This document shows, piece after piece, positions 25,873-33,336 of a DNA stretch of 34,557 nt (position 1 is the first letter of the stretch; each line of letters begins with the position of its first letter). The stretch is from Comamonadaceae bacterium (GTDB lineage: Bacteria; Pseudomonadota; Gammaproteobacteria; Burkholderiales; Burkholderiaceae_C). Where the stretch lies: contig CANBWK010000020.1 in the NCBI GenBank assembly GCA_947373105.1, positions 1-34,557 on the forward strand, in the 5' to 3' direction. The notes under the pieces were generated by a model, which saw nothing but the letters and a program-made list of their open reading frames with translations, was not told the origin of the DNA and did not search any database. The translations under genes were made by a program, and so were the position numbers.

Positions 25873-28800
25873 GCGCTTTCCCCTGATTCTTGCGATGATG
25901 CTTTCAAGTTATCTTTCACTGCACTTGGCGGTTGCGTCAACTGCACGTGCGTGAGCAAGCCGCCATACAAGGCATCGGCCCACTGCGGCAGGCTTTTCGC
26001 AATGTCGTCAAAGGATTCAAACGAGCGTTGCAAATAAGGCGACCTGCCCCACTCTCCTTCTGTCGCAAAGCTCCCTTCAAAAGCAAGCTCGGCTTGGCTC
26101 AAAGCGACTTCTGCCAGCGACTCGTCGCCCTCAGTGTCGCCTTGCGAGTTATCAGGATCTGACCCCGATTTTTCTGATTTCCCTTGTGCAGTATGGAGAG
26201 CCTGTAAATACGCCAAGCCAGTGCGCAGCGCCACCGGCAAAGGTGCTCGCCATGCTTGTGCGTAGGCTTTCAGCCACACTCTCAATTGGGCCACAGCCTG
26301 AGCAGAAGAAATGTGTGACAGGGTCGTTTCACCATCAATACCCAAGAGCACACTTTGCACAGAACGGGCATGGGAACCAGGGCTCGCGCAGGCCAACACA
26401 TGCACCACCCACAGGTTCACCCATTTGTCCCAGCGAGGCAAGACGTTGCCTTTGCCATGCGTCACAGCACCAGGCTGCAGACTCACTTGCGCCCAGCCGG
26501 CTGGGCCTTGGCACAAATGATGCAATGTGCCGGTCACCTTCCAGTCGTCAATCAGAAGGTCCAGCGATTGCGGCGGCAAGATGTCCGGGTATTGCGCCAG
26601 CCAAGGCGCTGCACGCTCGCTCACCGCCTTGGCTTTGTGCAGCACATCGTGGCCTAGCTTCCTGCCGAAGGCGGCCATCGGCAACTCGCCTTGGCCTTGC
26701 AATGTTTGTAACGCGTCATCGGCACTGTCGGCTTGCAACAAGTTTTGTCCCAGCTTGTATTGGGCCAAGCCATCCAATTCAAAGGGCTCATCCTCAGGCG
26801 CTGCGGCCTCAGGCTGGGCAATGCGTACAGCCAATCGCTGTCGCCAATACACCTCCACGGGGTGCCGTAAAAATGCCTGCAAGTCCTGAACATCCACGGT
26901 CAACTCTGGGGTGCTAATCACAGACAAAGAGGTCTGTTCCGTCCCAGGTTGAACCTCCACAGTCGAAGTCACGCCCATGGCCAGTTGCCAGTCGGTGGCA
27001 TAGGTACTGAACTCACTATTCGCTTCAAAATAGCGGGGTGAAAAAGCTTGCAAAGGTTGCAACTTCGGCGCAGGGGCGTCTACAAATCGGGCGTGTAGAA
27101 CGTCCATCAATTGCGAAACCAAAACCGAGGCGGGTTGCTCGGCGTTGTCAGTGGCACGGTGACTTTGCCAGCTGATGTATAGCTTGTCACGCGCCGACAG
27201 CAAAGCTTCGAGAAACAAATAGCGGTCATCCTCGCGTCTTGAACGGTCTCCGGCGCGCCACTGCCAGGCCATGAGATCAAAATCGCGCGGCAGCGTCTGT
27301 CGGGGATAGTCCTTGTCATTCATGCCCAGCAGGCAAACCACTTTGAAGGGAATGGAGCGCATGGGCATCAAGGTAGCGAACTGCAGGCCGCCGCCCAAAA
27401 AACGTTGATGCAAGCCCGGTGCCTCGATCTGCGTAAGCCAGTGTTCTCGGACCACCACCAAGGGCAATGTGGTGGTCAATGCCGATTGATCACACAGCAA
27501 TAACCAACGTTGCAATTGCAGCTGCAACTGGCCCAGCAAGCGCTCCTCAGCGTCGTCAGTGGATTCGAAAAACTGAGCCAAAAGATCTTGTAAGGTGCTG
27601 ACCCATTGGCTGGGCGTCTTGTCTTGGGACAAAGCGTGCAAGCTGAGATCCATGGCTTGAACCCATTGCGCCAGACTTCCCAAGAGTTGAGCGCTCAAAC
27701 CACCCACTTCGGGCAAAGGCTCAACGCCATGCCAAGCCGGGCCTGGTCCCGTGGCATAACCCATCAGCAAACGCCTGAGACCAAAAGCCCACGTGTTTTG
27801 ATCCATACCGGCCATTTCAGGCAAGCCCCAAGTTTTGCGGTGATCGGCATCCAGCCCCCAACGCACACCGGCGCGGGTCAGCCAGTTTTGCAGCACACGC
27901 ACATCGGATGCTTGCAAAGCAAAACGTTTTTGCACTGCTGCCACTTCAAACAAGCTCACCCAATCGGCCAGACTGATGCGCGAGGTCGGCAAGCCAAGCA
28001 AACGTTCCAAGGCTTGTACCAGTGGCATGTCGCGCGAAGAAGTATCGGCTACCGAAAACGGAATGTGCCTTGCTGTGCCTGGCGCAAAACGGCCAAACAC
28101 CGCCTGAATATGCGGCACAAATTTCGCCATGTCCGGCACCATCACCATCACATCGCGCGGCTGCAAGTCAGGGTCAGCGTCCAACCAGGCTAATACTTGG
28201 TCGTGCAAGACTTCAACTTCGCGCTGCGCAGAATGCGTGGTGACCAAGGTGATCGCCCCGTCATTTGAAGGCTCAGGCTGTGGCGTGGCCGGCAAAGGTT
28301 CTAAATCCAGAATATCCAACTGCAACTGCTGCAGTTGATTGAGAGGCTTGCCCATTGAAGCGTAAGGCGACTCAAACACCTCAATTTTTTGCAGAACCTG
28401 GGCGTAGGTGTCAGGCTGGTCGTAGCCATCGAGCATATGCAAATAGTCTCGCCCCTGCTTACCCCATGACGCCAGCAACGGATGGGCCTGCGCATGCAGA
28501 TCCGCCAAGTCCATGGGCAGCGCCTGCACTTGCAAGCCAGATTTGGTTTTTTGACGCGTACGCGCAGGCAGCCCCGCACGCCCATCGACCACATGACCCC
28601 AGTAATAACGACAAGGGTTTTGCACCACCATCAATACTTGGCTGAAACGGCCCAGCGCCGCCAACGCTTGCACAGCCTGCATGGGCAGCGACGATATGCC
28701 GAACACCACCACGCGCTGCGGCAAACCTGCTGGCCGGTCCAAAGCAGGACGGTCTTTCAGCGCCTGCATGAACTGGGCATGCACCGCCGATCGAGAGGCT

Positions 28801-29414
28801 TGGGCCAACGCCAACCCTACATCGTCTTGCAGCGCACGCCACAAATGCGCTTGCCAAGCTTGGTCTTCGGGTAAAGGGAGGTTTGGCCCGACGCTGGCCT
28901 GCAACACATCACGACCTTGCGCCCAGTCTGCCAGCCAATCAGCCCGGTAGCTTTGGTAGCCGTCCAGTACGTCGGCCACTTGCTGCGCCAGTTGGTAAAG
29001 CTTTCGGCCATCACTGTCACTGGCCAGGTAATGCGCCAGAGGTTGGTAAACCGCATCTTGCGCGGCCACCTCGGGCAGCAGGCGCAACAAGCGCCAGACC
29101 AAAGCCGACTTGTCAAAGGGCATGTGCACTGGGACAGCGTGCGCGCCCAGCACGCTGCGGTACATCTGCCATAAAAAAGCAGAGGGCAACTCCATGCGGG
29201 TGGCGGCGCAGATACCTAAAGCCGACTCGTCAGCCAACGCCAACTCCAGCCAATGCTTCATGCCGTTGCTTTGCACCAAAAAAACCTCGGGCTCCAAGGG
29301 CGGTAAAGGCCGGTGTTTGACAAAGTCCACCGCCAGATCGCGCAGGTCCTCCAGGCGGTTGCCATGCACCACCATGAAGCCAGGCTGAAGTGAAAAGGAG
29401 GGTTTTGCGGTCAT
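25869..29414 (-). CDS. recC: Exodeoxyribonuclease V gamma subunit RecC
   Basis: Chi-recognition subunit of RecBCD, 1181 residues (E. coli 1122). I start at the ATG at 29414 (MTAKPSFSLQPGFMVVHGNR), since family members begin with this strand; the open frame extends 35 codons upstream into non-coding DNA. Typical RecC segments are GFMVVHGNRLEDLRDL, FPSLPMQ-like FGISSLPMQAVQALAALG, HSAQREVEVLHDQVLAWLD, DVMVMVPDMAKFVPHIQAVFG and the late FKVVCLLGMNDKDYPRQ. As in other RecC proteins the helicase-like motifs are degenerate. It is the first gene of the operon and is divergent from rhlE; the 239-base gap should hold both promoters. No canonical promoter was evident for recC. Confidence 0.96.
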   Translation of the reverse strand: MTAKPSFSLQPGFMVVHGNRLEDLRDLAVDFVKHRPLPPLEPEVFLVQSNGMKHWLELALADESALGICAATRMELPSAFLWQMYRSVLGAHAVPVHMPFDKSALVWRLLRLLPEVAAQDAVYQPLAHYLASDSDGRKLYQLAQQVADVLDGYQSYRADWLADWAQGRDVLQASVGPNLPLPEDQAWQAHLWRALQDDVGLALAQASRSAVHAQFMQALKDRPALDRPAGLPQRVVVFGISSLPMQAVQALAALGRFSQVLMVVQNPCRYYWGHVVDGRAGLPARTRQKTKSGLQVQALPMDLADLHAQAHPLLASWGKQGRDYLHMLDGYDQPDTYAQVLQKIEVFESPYASMGKPLNQLQQLQLDILDLEPLPATPQPEPSNDGAITLVTTHSAQREVEVLHDQVLAWLDADPDLQPRDVMVMVPDMAKFVPHIQAVFGRFAPGTARHIPFSVADTSSRDMPLVQALERLLGLPTSRISLADWVSLFEVAAVQKRFALQASDVRVLQNWLTRAGVRWGLDADHRKTWGLPEMAGMDQNTWAFGLRRLLMGYATGPGPAWHGVEPLPEVGGLSAQLLGSLAQWVQAMDLSLHALSQDKTPSQWVSTLQDLLAQFFESTDDAEERLLGQLQLQLQRWLLLCDQSALTTTLPLVVVREHWLTQIEAPGLHQRFLGGGLQFATLMPMRSIPFKVVCLLGMNDKDYPRQTLPRDFDLMAWQWRAGDRSRREDDRYLFLEALLSARDKLYISWQSHRATDNAEQPASVLVSQLMDVLHARFVDAPAPKLQPLQAFSPRYFEANSEFSTYATDWQLAMGVTSTVEVQPGTEQTSLSVISTPELTVDVQDLQAFLRHPVEVYWRQRLAVRIAQPEAAAPEDEPFELDGLAQYKLGQNLLQADSADDALQTLQGQGELPMAAFGRKLGHDVLHKAKAVSERAAPWLAQYPDILPPQSLDLLIDDWKVTGTLHHLCQGPAGWAQVSLQPGAVTHGKGNVLPRWDKWVNLWVVHVLACASPGSHARSVQSVLLGIDGETTLSHISSAQAVAQLRVWLKAYAQAWRAPLPVALRTGLAYLQALHTAQGKSEKSGSDPDNSQGDTEGDESLAEVALSQAELAFEGSFATEGEWGRSPYLQRSFESFDDIAKSLPQWADALYGGLLTHVQLTQPPSAVKDNLKASSQESGESA

Positions 29415-29446
29415 TGTTTTTGAGTGTACCCAAGGCCAAGCGCATG

Positions 29447-29470
29447 GCGTGAGCCCACGCTTTTCATTTT
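29447..29470 (+). repeat. GC hairpin with T-rich tail in recC/rhlE gap
   Basis: GCGTG-AGCC-CACGC (29447-29460) is a perfect five-base-pair stem with a four-base loop, followed on the plus strand by TTTTCATTTT. It looks like a small intrinsic terminator pointing towards rhlE, although no plus-strand gene precedes it; on the other strand it would lie in the recC leader. It could block antisense transcription out of recC. Confidence 0.35.
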
Positions 29471-29495
29471 CGTGCGACAATGCGCTCGTTGCCGC

Positions 29496-29646
29496 CTCCA
29501 GTTGCCGCAACATCAGCACTTCTGCTGGAGCCTGACCCCAACATTCTGTTGGTGGTTTCCATGCTCACCTGTGAATCCCATCGGTCTTTGACTGGCGGCT
29601 GTCTTTGACAGCCTGACAAACCGATGCCCTGCGCTGGAATCAGCGC
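29496..29646 (+). promoter_or_regulatory. Multi-hairpin leader upstream of rhlE
   Basis: Three separate structures are packed into 150 bases before the rhlE start. First, CTCCAG (29496-29501) faces CTGGAG (29525-29530) around alternative stems, including CAGCA-CTTC-TGCTG (29514-29527). Second, CATCGGT (29579-29585) pairs with ACCGATG (29620-29626) and encloses a perfect seven-pair stem GGCTGTC-TTT-GACAGCC (29597-29613). Third, GCGCTG-GAAT-CAGCGC (29631-29646) ends eight bases before the ATG and places GGA, the only Shine-Dalgarno-like bases, in its loop. GTCTTTGAC occurs twice (29584-29592, 29601-29609), allowing alternative folds. A regulatory leader is the simplest reading, since RNA helicases often act on their own messages. 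Confidence 0.55.
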
Positions 29647-29653
29647 TCCTTTA

Positions 29654-31456
29654 ATGAACTTTATTGATTTGAATCTGGCTCCGGCCATCCTCCAAGCCGT
29701 GCAAGAGCAAGGCTACGAAACCCCCACCCCCATTCAGGCGCAAGCCATTCCGGCGGTCCTGGCAGGCCAGGACTTACTGGCAGGCGCTCAAACCGGCACC
29801 GGTAAAACGGCCGCCTTCACCTTGCCTTTGCTGCACAAGCTCAGCTTGAGCGAGCCAGGCAAAAACAAATTCGGCGGCAAAGCCATTCGTGCGCTGGTGC
29901 TCACGCCCACCCGCGAATTGGCCGCCCAGGTCGAAGAGTCCGTTCGGGACTACGGCAAATACCTGCAGCTCAACTCCACCGTGATCTTTGGTGGTGTGGG
30001 CATGAAACCGCAAATTGACAAGATCAAACGCGGCGTGGACATTCTGGTCGCCACCCCCGGTCGATTGCTCGACTTGGCGGGTCAAGGTTTCCTGGACCTG
30101 TCCAGCATTGAAATTCTGGTCCTGGACGAAGCAGACCGCATGCTCGACATGGGTTTCATCCATGACGTGAAAAAAGTGCTGGCCATGGTGCCCAAGGACA
30201 AGCAAAGCCTGTTGTTCTCTGCCACCTTCTCGGACGAGATCCGTGAATTGGCTGCCAACTTGCTGAAGAACCCGCAAAGCATTCAGGTCACACCCAGCAA
30301 CACCACGGTTCAACGCATCAGCCAGGTCATTCACCCTGTTGGTCGCGGGAAGAAAAAAGAAGTGCTCGTGCACATCATCAACAAGCACAATTGGAGCCAG
30401 GTGCTGGTGTTCACACGCACCAAGTTTGGCGCCAACAATGTGGCCGACTTCCTCACTAAAAATGGCGTCAAAGCCATGGCGCTGCACGGCAACAAAAGTC
30501 AGACCGCACGCACCCAGGCTTTGGCTGGATTCAAGAGCGGCGACATCCGCGCCTTGGTGGCCACCGACATTGCGGCACGCGGTATTGACATCGAAGACCT
30601 GCCCCATGTCGTGAACTTTGAGATTCCCAATGTGTCCGAAGACTATGTGCACCGCATTGGCCGTACCGGCCGCGCAGGTGCCAGCGGCGAAGCGGTGAGC
30701 CTGGTCTGTTTGGACGAAGAAGGTTTCATGATGGAAATCGAGCGCTTCACCAAGCAAGAAATTGCGGTGGAACTGCTCGAAGGCTTTGGCCCTGAACCCG
30801 GCGAAAAAGCCGAGCCTATTGCCATGGGTCGCCAGACCCTGTGGGGCGGTGCCGGTCGCCCCCCGAGCCGTGACGTGATGCAAGCGGCTGCCAAAGCGGC
30901 ACGCGGTGACATGATGCAGCGTATTCGCGAATCCAAAGGTCCGCAAGGCGAAGGCGGAGGCCGCAATGCAGGCCCTCGTCCATCCCGAAGCGGACCCCCG
31001 CCATCGCGTCGTAACGCACCTCAGGGTGGACCCCGCTTTGACAACCGAGGTGAGGGCCGCAATGAGTTCCGAGGTGACGAAGGCCGAGGTGATGCGCCCC
31101 GCTTTGAAGGCGCTCGCAACGAGGGACCGCGTCCTGAAGGTCGCTTCGACAACAGGGGTGACAACCGCCCACCACGTCAACCAGCCCCCCGTGGCGATCG
31201 CGGCCCCAGGGGCGATAGCGATGAATTGCCACGCCACATCGACCCCTTGATGACCAACCAATTTGCCTCCCGCCGAGATCAACCCCGTCGCAGCAATGGC
31301 AATTCAGGTGGTCAACCCGATCCTACGCGCACCAGCATTGACAGCTTGGCCGCCGGTCGCGGTGGTCCGCGTCGCCATGGTGGTGGCGGTGGCGGTGGAG
31401 GCGGCGGTTATGGCGGTGGAAACCGTGGCGGCGGCGGACGCTCATTCGGCCGCTGA
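29654..31456 (+). CDS. rhlE: ATP-dependent DEAD-box RNA helicase RhlE
   Basis: RNA helicase linked in other bacteria to ribosome maturation, RNA decay and cold growth. The start at 29654 ([13 protein letters not shown]) opens with the Q-motif region; the frame extends ten codons further without support. The 600 residues contain Q motif [10 protein letters not shown], Walker A AQTGTGKT (45-52), [19 protein letters not shown], the DEAD box [41 protein letters not shown] and [10 protein letters not shown]. From about residue 385 onward is a long disordered tail rich in Arg, Gly and Pro, ending in a glycine run and GRSFGR, typical of RhlE and used for RNA binding. A structured leader precedes the gene; it is convergent with the DUF427 gene. 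Confidence 0.95.
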   Translation: MNFIDLNLAPAILQAVQEQGYETPTPIQAQAIPAVLAGQDLLAGAQTGTGKTAAFTLPLLHKLSLSEPGKNKFGGKAIRALVLTPTRELAAQVEESVRDYGKYLQLNSTVIFGGVGMKPQIDKIKRGVDILVATPGRLLDLAGQGFLDLSSIEILVLDEADRMLDMGFIHDVKKVLAMVPKDKQSLLFSATFSDEIRELAANLLKNPQSIQVTPSNTTVQRISQVIHPVGRGKKKEVLVHIINKHNWSQVLVFTRTKFGANNVADFLTKNGVKAMALHGNKSQTARTQALAGFKSGDIRALVATDIAARGIDIEDLPHVVNFEIPNVSEDYVHRIGRTGRAGASGEAVSLVCLDEEGFMMEIERFTKQEIAVELLEGFGPEPGEKAEPIAMGRQTLWGGAGRPPSRDVMQAAAKAARGDMMQRIRESKGPQGEGGGRNAGPRPSRSGPPPSRRNAPQGGPRFDNRGEGRNEFRGDEGRGDAPRFEGARNEGPRPEGRFDNRGDNRPPRQPAPRGDRGPRGDSDELPRHIDPLMTNQFASRRDQPRRSNGNSGGQPDPTRTSIDSLAAGRGGPRRHGGGGGGGGGGYGGGNRGGGGRSFGR

Positions 31457-31492
31457 ACAACGCCAGTGCTGAAGGCTGGGGATAGATGAACC

Positions 31493-32044
31493 TTACCAGC
31501 CGCTACTGTCAGGACCACCTTTAAATGGCCCTGACAGATCAGGCGTGATCCATCCGCCGTAGAAACCACCTGCTTGCGCCACAACCTTCGCACCGTCCAC
31601 AGTGCAATCTAGATCGTGTGCGTAAAAAGCAATGCATTCAGCCAGCGGCTCAGCGCCAGCCAGGGGCTGCGGATAGCTCCAAGCGACCTGTGACAAGCGG
31701 CGAACACCATCCAACAGATCCCAATAACGGGCAGGCCCTTTCCACTCGCAAAATGAGCCTTGGCCTGCGGGACGCAAAAATGCAGACGCTACGTCGGCCA
31801 AGGGCAGATAAAAGGTCGGCGGGTGTGAGGTCTCTCTCACCGCCCAGGCACCACGTGTTCGAGCCAACAAGGTCTCGCCCCAACACACCACGATCTCGCG
31901 CTCCTCGCGAACAAGCGCTGGTGGGCGTGGAAAATCCCACACCGAAACTTGCCCCAGTTCTGGGACGTCTGCAAACGGTGGGCGCTCTTTGCCGCGCCAA
32001 CGCCATTGCGCGCGGGCTCGTTCCAATGGGTCAAAATCATTCAT
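31493..32044 (-). CDS. DUF427 domain protein (183 residues)
   Basis: Cytoplasmic protein of the DUF427 family, function unknown. The domain signature FCEWKGPARYWDL lies near residue 115, preceded by VREEREIVVCWGETLLARTRGAWAVRE-like strands and PTFYLPLADV, and followed by WSYPQP and IAFYAHDLDCTVDGAKV. This is the longer form with an N-terminal arm (DFDPLERARAQWRWRGKERP). I start at the ATG at 32044; a TTG two codons upstream is weaker. It follows the shorter DUF427 gene after 30 bases on the same strand. Its base composition is high in G+C (38 of 60 bases from 31861 by hand count), like rhlE and unlike the genes just upstream of it. Confidence 0.85.
   Translation of the reverse strand: MNDFDPLERARAQWRWRGKERPPFADVPELGQVSVWDFPRPPALVREEREIVVCWGETLLARTRGAWAVRETSHPPTFYLPLADVASAFLRPAGQGSFCEWKGPARYWDLLDGVRRLSQVAWSYPQPLAGAEPLAECIAFYAHDLDCTVDGAKVVAQAGGFYGGWITPDLSGPFKGGPDSSGW
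31506..31537. repeat. Hairpin in the end of the DUF427 gene, between convergent genes
   Basis: CTGTCAGG (31506-31513) and CCTGACAG (31530-31537) form a perfect eight-pair stem, extended inside by CCA facing TGG across a single mismatch. It lies 50 bases beyond the rhlE stop and inside the last codons of the convergent DUF427 gene. A shared transcript end or message-stabilising hairpin is possible; there is no T-run. Confidence 0.45.
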
Positions 32045-32074
32045 ACGCAAGTGCGAGTGCCGCTGTCATCATGA

Positions 32075-32359
32075 TCAGTCTTTCACAACCGTGACGCCTT
32101 TCCAGAAGGAGACATGATTTTTAATTTGGCTGGCTTCTGATTTGGGCGTTGGATAGAACCATGCAGCGGCCTCGTTCAAAGACCCGTTGACTGAAATATC
32201 GTAGTAATGCGCAACACCTTTCCAAGCACAGGTGGTTTGTTTGTCAGAGTCTTTGAAAAAAAGCGTGTTCAAAGAATTCATCGGGAAATAGTGATTGCCC
32301 TCCACCACCACAGTAACAGCTGAATGCGCGATAACTTCGTTGTTCCAAATTGCTTTCAT
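32075..32359 (-). CDS. Small DUF427 protein coupled to egtD
   Basis: A 94-residue single-domain DUF427 protein of unknown function. The signature TTCAWKGVAHYYDI (about 49-62) corresponds to FCEWKGPARYWDL of the next gene, and VIAHSAVTVVVEGNHYFP plus AAWFYPTPKSEA are typical of the short form. Its ATG overlaps the egtD TGA as ATGA, so it is translated with the ergothioneine genes. Composition is low in G+C (23 of 60 bases from 32221 by hand count), matching egtD and egtB rather than the downstream DUF427 gene. A role beside ergothioneine or histidine-derived metabolites is suggested only by position. Confidence 0.85.
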   Translation of the reverse strand: MKAIWNNEVIAHSAVTVVVEGNHYFPMNSLNTLFFKDSDKQTTCAWKGVAHYYDISVNGSLNEAAAWFYPTPKSEASQIKNHVSFWKGVTVVKD

Positions 32360-33336
32360 GTCTTACTCCGGATGAATGGGGGGTCATTTGAATGTGCTTG
32401 CTCGGGAATATCAAACCAAAGCAATCCAAACCAGCGTTGAGGATCGGTCCAAACGGGACCAACCTCCAAACCTTGCGATAGGGCCAGTTTTTGAATACCG
32501 TCTATTGAAAATTTATGTGAATTTTCGGTGTGCAAGGTTTCACCTTCTTCCAGAACAAAAACTTGATCAGCCAGATGGACTTCTTGCTTTTTCAAACTCA
32601 CCAAATGCATTTCTATCCGATGCAAGGGCGCATTGTAAAAAGCCCAATGGGAGAATTGATCAAGAACAAAATTGGTTTTCAGCTCTCTGTTTGCGCGCGC
32701 CAATAAGTTGAGATTAAAGGCCGCTGTCACACCTTGCGCATCGTTATAAGCTTGATGAATAACGCGTGGTTCTTTCAATAAATCTACGCCTAACAACAAA
32801 GCGCCTCCTGGCAAATACGCGACACAATTGGCAAAGAACTCTTGAACTTCGTTAGGCGAAAAGTTACCAATGGTTGAACCTGGAAAAAAAGCAATTCGAC
32901 GGGCAGCCCCTTGCAAGGGGGTTGGTAACAACCAATTTTGGGTGTAATCCGCAACGATAGGATTGATCTTAAGCTGAGGAAATTCCAAACTTAAATCGTC
33001 AACCGCTGCATTCAAGTGAGCGCCTGAAATATCCATTGGCAAGAATGAAATGGGTGCATCCATCTCACGCAACAAATAGCGCACCTTGGTCAAAGAGCCT
33101 GCCCCCAATTCAATCAACTCGGCCTTCGGGCCCATGTGCTGCGCCATATCAGCGGCATGCACTTTCAAAATTGAAAGTTCAGTGCGGGTGGGATAGTATT
33201 CAGGCAGTTCGCAAATTTGATCAAACAAAGATGAGCCGGTAACATCGTAAAAATATTTTGGAGAAATATGTTTGCGCGTTTGCGACAAAGCGGTCAACAA
33301 ATCATGTTCAAAGTCTTGGTGATTTGTAGGTGTCAC
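32356..33336 (-). CDS. egtD: L-histidine N-alpha-methyltransferase EgtD
   Basis: SAM-dependent enzyme that trimethylates histidine to hercynine, the first step of ergothioneine synthesis. I start at the GTG at 33336, whose bases overlap the egtB stop as GTGA, giving 326 residues, close to the ~321 of mycobacterial EgtD; the open frame runs further upstream inside egtB. Visible motifs are the histidine-pocket segment ICELPEYYPTRTE (41-53), SAM motif ELGAGSLTK (76-84), MDISGAHL, FFPGSTIGNFSP and YNDAQGVTAAFNLN (197-210) and the late TENSHKFSI whose Glu and Ser recognise the substrate amine. No other histidine methyltransferase type shares this set. Confidence 0.93.
   Translation of the reverse strand: MTPTNHQDFEHDLLTALSQTRKHISPKYFYDVTGSSLFDQICELPEYYPTRTELSILKVHAADMAQHMGPKAELIELGAGSLTKVRYLLREMDAPISFLPMDISGAHLNAAVDDLSLEFPQLKINPIVADYTQNWLLPTPLQGAARRIAFFPGSTIGNFSPNEVQEFFANCVAYLPGGALLLGVDLLKEPRVIHQAYNDAQGVTAAFNLNLLARANRELKTNFVLDQFSHWAFYNAPLHRIEMHLVSLKKQEVHLADQVFVLEEGETLHTENSHKFSIDGIQKLALSQGLEVGPVWTDPQRWFGLLWFDIPEQAHSNDPPFIRSKT

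Noticed and set aside
26186-26917. Open frame of 243 codons on the plus strand inside recC
   Set aside because: The Pro/Arg/Ser-rich translation looks like a frame shadow and RecC is intact on the other strand.
29774-31282. Open frame of 502 codons on the minus strand, antisense to rhlE
   Set aside because: It lies wholly within the helicase gene, whose plus-strand motifs are complete; the antisense translation has no recognisable domain and follows from strong codon bias in the real gene.
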